A stretch of 6,198 nt of DNA, from positions 1 through 6,198 of the forward strand of contig CAZPTQ010000235.1 of NCBI GenBank assembly GCA_964589365.1, given 5' to 3'. How positions within the stretch are numbered: position 1 is the stretch's first letter; each line of letters starts with the position of its first letter. This document shows positions 6,131 through 6,198 of the stretch, piece after piece. The notes under the pieces are model-generated. The model made no database searches, was not told the origin of the DNA, and was given only the letters and a program-made list of their open reading frames with translations. Made by a program: the position numbers and the translations under genes. The DNA is from M3007 sp964589365. GTDB taxonomy: Bacteria; Bacteroidota; Bacteroidia; Chitinophagales; Saprospiraceae.

Positions 6131-6198
6131 TTTTCGTCATTGAGGTCATTGGGGTCATTTTTCGTCATTGAGGTCATTGGGGTCATTTTTCGTCATTG
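6126..6198 (-). repeat. 28-bp tandem repeat at the MFS start codon
   Basis: At least 2.6 copies with an exact 28-base period (GTCATTTTTCG at 6126, 6154 and 6182), cut by the window edge. Each unit is built from three GTCATT sub-repeats spaced 10, 9 and 9 bases apart; GTCAT begins at 6126, 6136, 6145, 6154, 6164, 6173, 6182 and 6192. On the minus strand every sub-repeat supplies an ATGAC, and the first one is the MFS start codon itself. The array therefore fills the whole visible leader of the MFS gene. Confidence 0.92.
6127..6186 (-). other. Possible upstream ORF overlapping the MFS start
   Basis: On the minus strand the repeat encodes a 19-codon frame from the ATG at 6186, with further in-frame ATGs at 6177 and 6168. 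Its TGA (6129-6127) overlaps the MFS ATG (6130-6128) as ATGA, a layout typical of translational coupling. The peptide begins MTPMTSMTKNDPND and is simply translated repeat, so it may be a chance product of the ATGAC units. No ribosome-binding site is seen. Confidence 0.25.

Overview
This 6.2 kb window looks like chromosomal DNA of a Bacteroidota bacterium, probably from the Saprospiria/Chitinophagia side of the phylum (inference from protein character, no database search). The signs are a TAnnTTTG-type promoter element upstream of gcvH, little or no Shine-Dalgarno sequence before the genes, an ECF-sigma remnant followed by a one-pass anti-sigma-like protein, a secreted FGE-fold protein, and short repeats in most gene gaps. 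No RNA genes, CRISPR arrays, transposases or phage genes were found.

Layout. 1-112: a 36-bp perfect inverted repeat and a run of roughly 10-nt repeats that ends on the stop codon of the first gene. 112-1404 (minus): Xaa-Pro aminopeptidase (pepP), full length with all metal ligands. 1405-1698: divergent intergenic region with an AT-rich inverted repeat, a candidate promoter and a 14-bp tandem repeat. 1699-2085 (plus): gcvH, the lipoyl carrier of the glycine cleavage system, followed by a strong hairpin terminator at 2109-2151. 2263-3940 (plus): a secreted FGE/SUMF1-fold protein split by a one-base frameshift near 3425-3446. 3998-4195 (plus): the N-terminal stub of an ECF sigma factor. 4229-4813 (plus): an intact single-pass membrane protein that looks like its anti-sigma partner. 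4817-6130 (minus): a full-length MFS exporter, convergent with the anti-sigma-like gene and separated from it by 3 bases. 6126-6198: a 28-bp tandem repeat that runs into the MFS start codon and off the window edge.

How the genes relate. pepP, gcvH and the MFS gene look like independent units of housekeeping and transport function. The three plus-strand genes from 2263 to 4813 are closely spaced (57 and 33 bases apart) and may be, or have been, one transcript: an exported FGE-fold protein, an ECF sigma factor and a membrane anti-sigma factor. Two of the three are damaged as read here, so the locus looks like a decaying or misassembled cell-envelope signalling module.

I see no convincing new multi-gene system. 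The most unusual material is the intergenic repeats (four unrelated kinds, two touching gene boundaries), the frameshift at a double A-run, and the sigma stub beside an intact anti-sigma-like gene.
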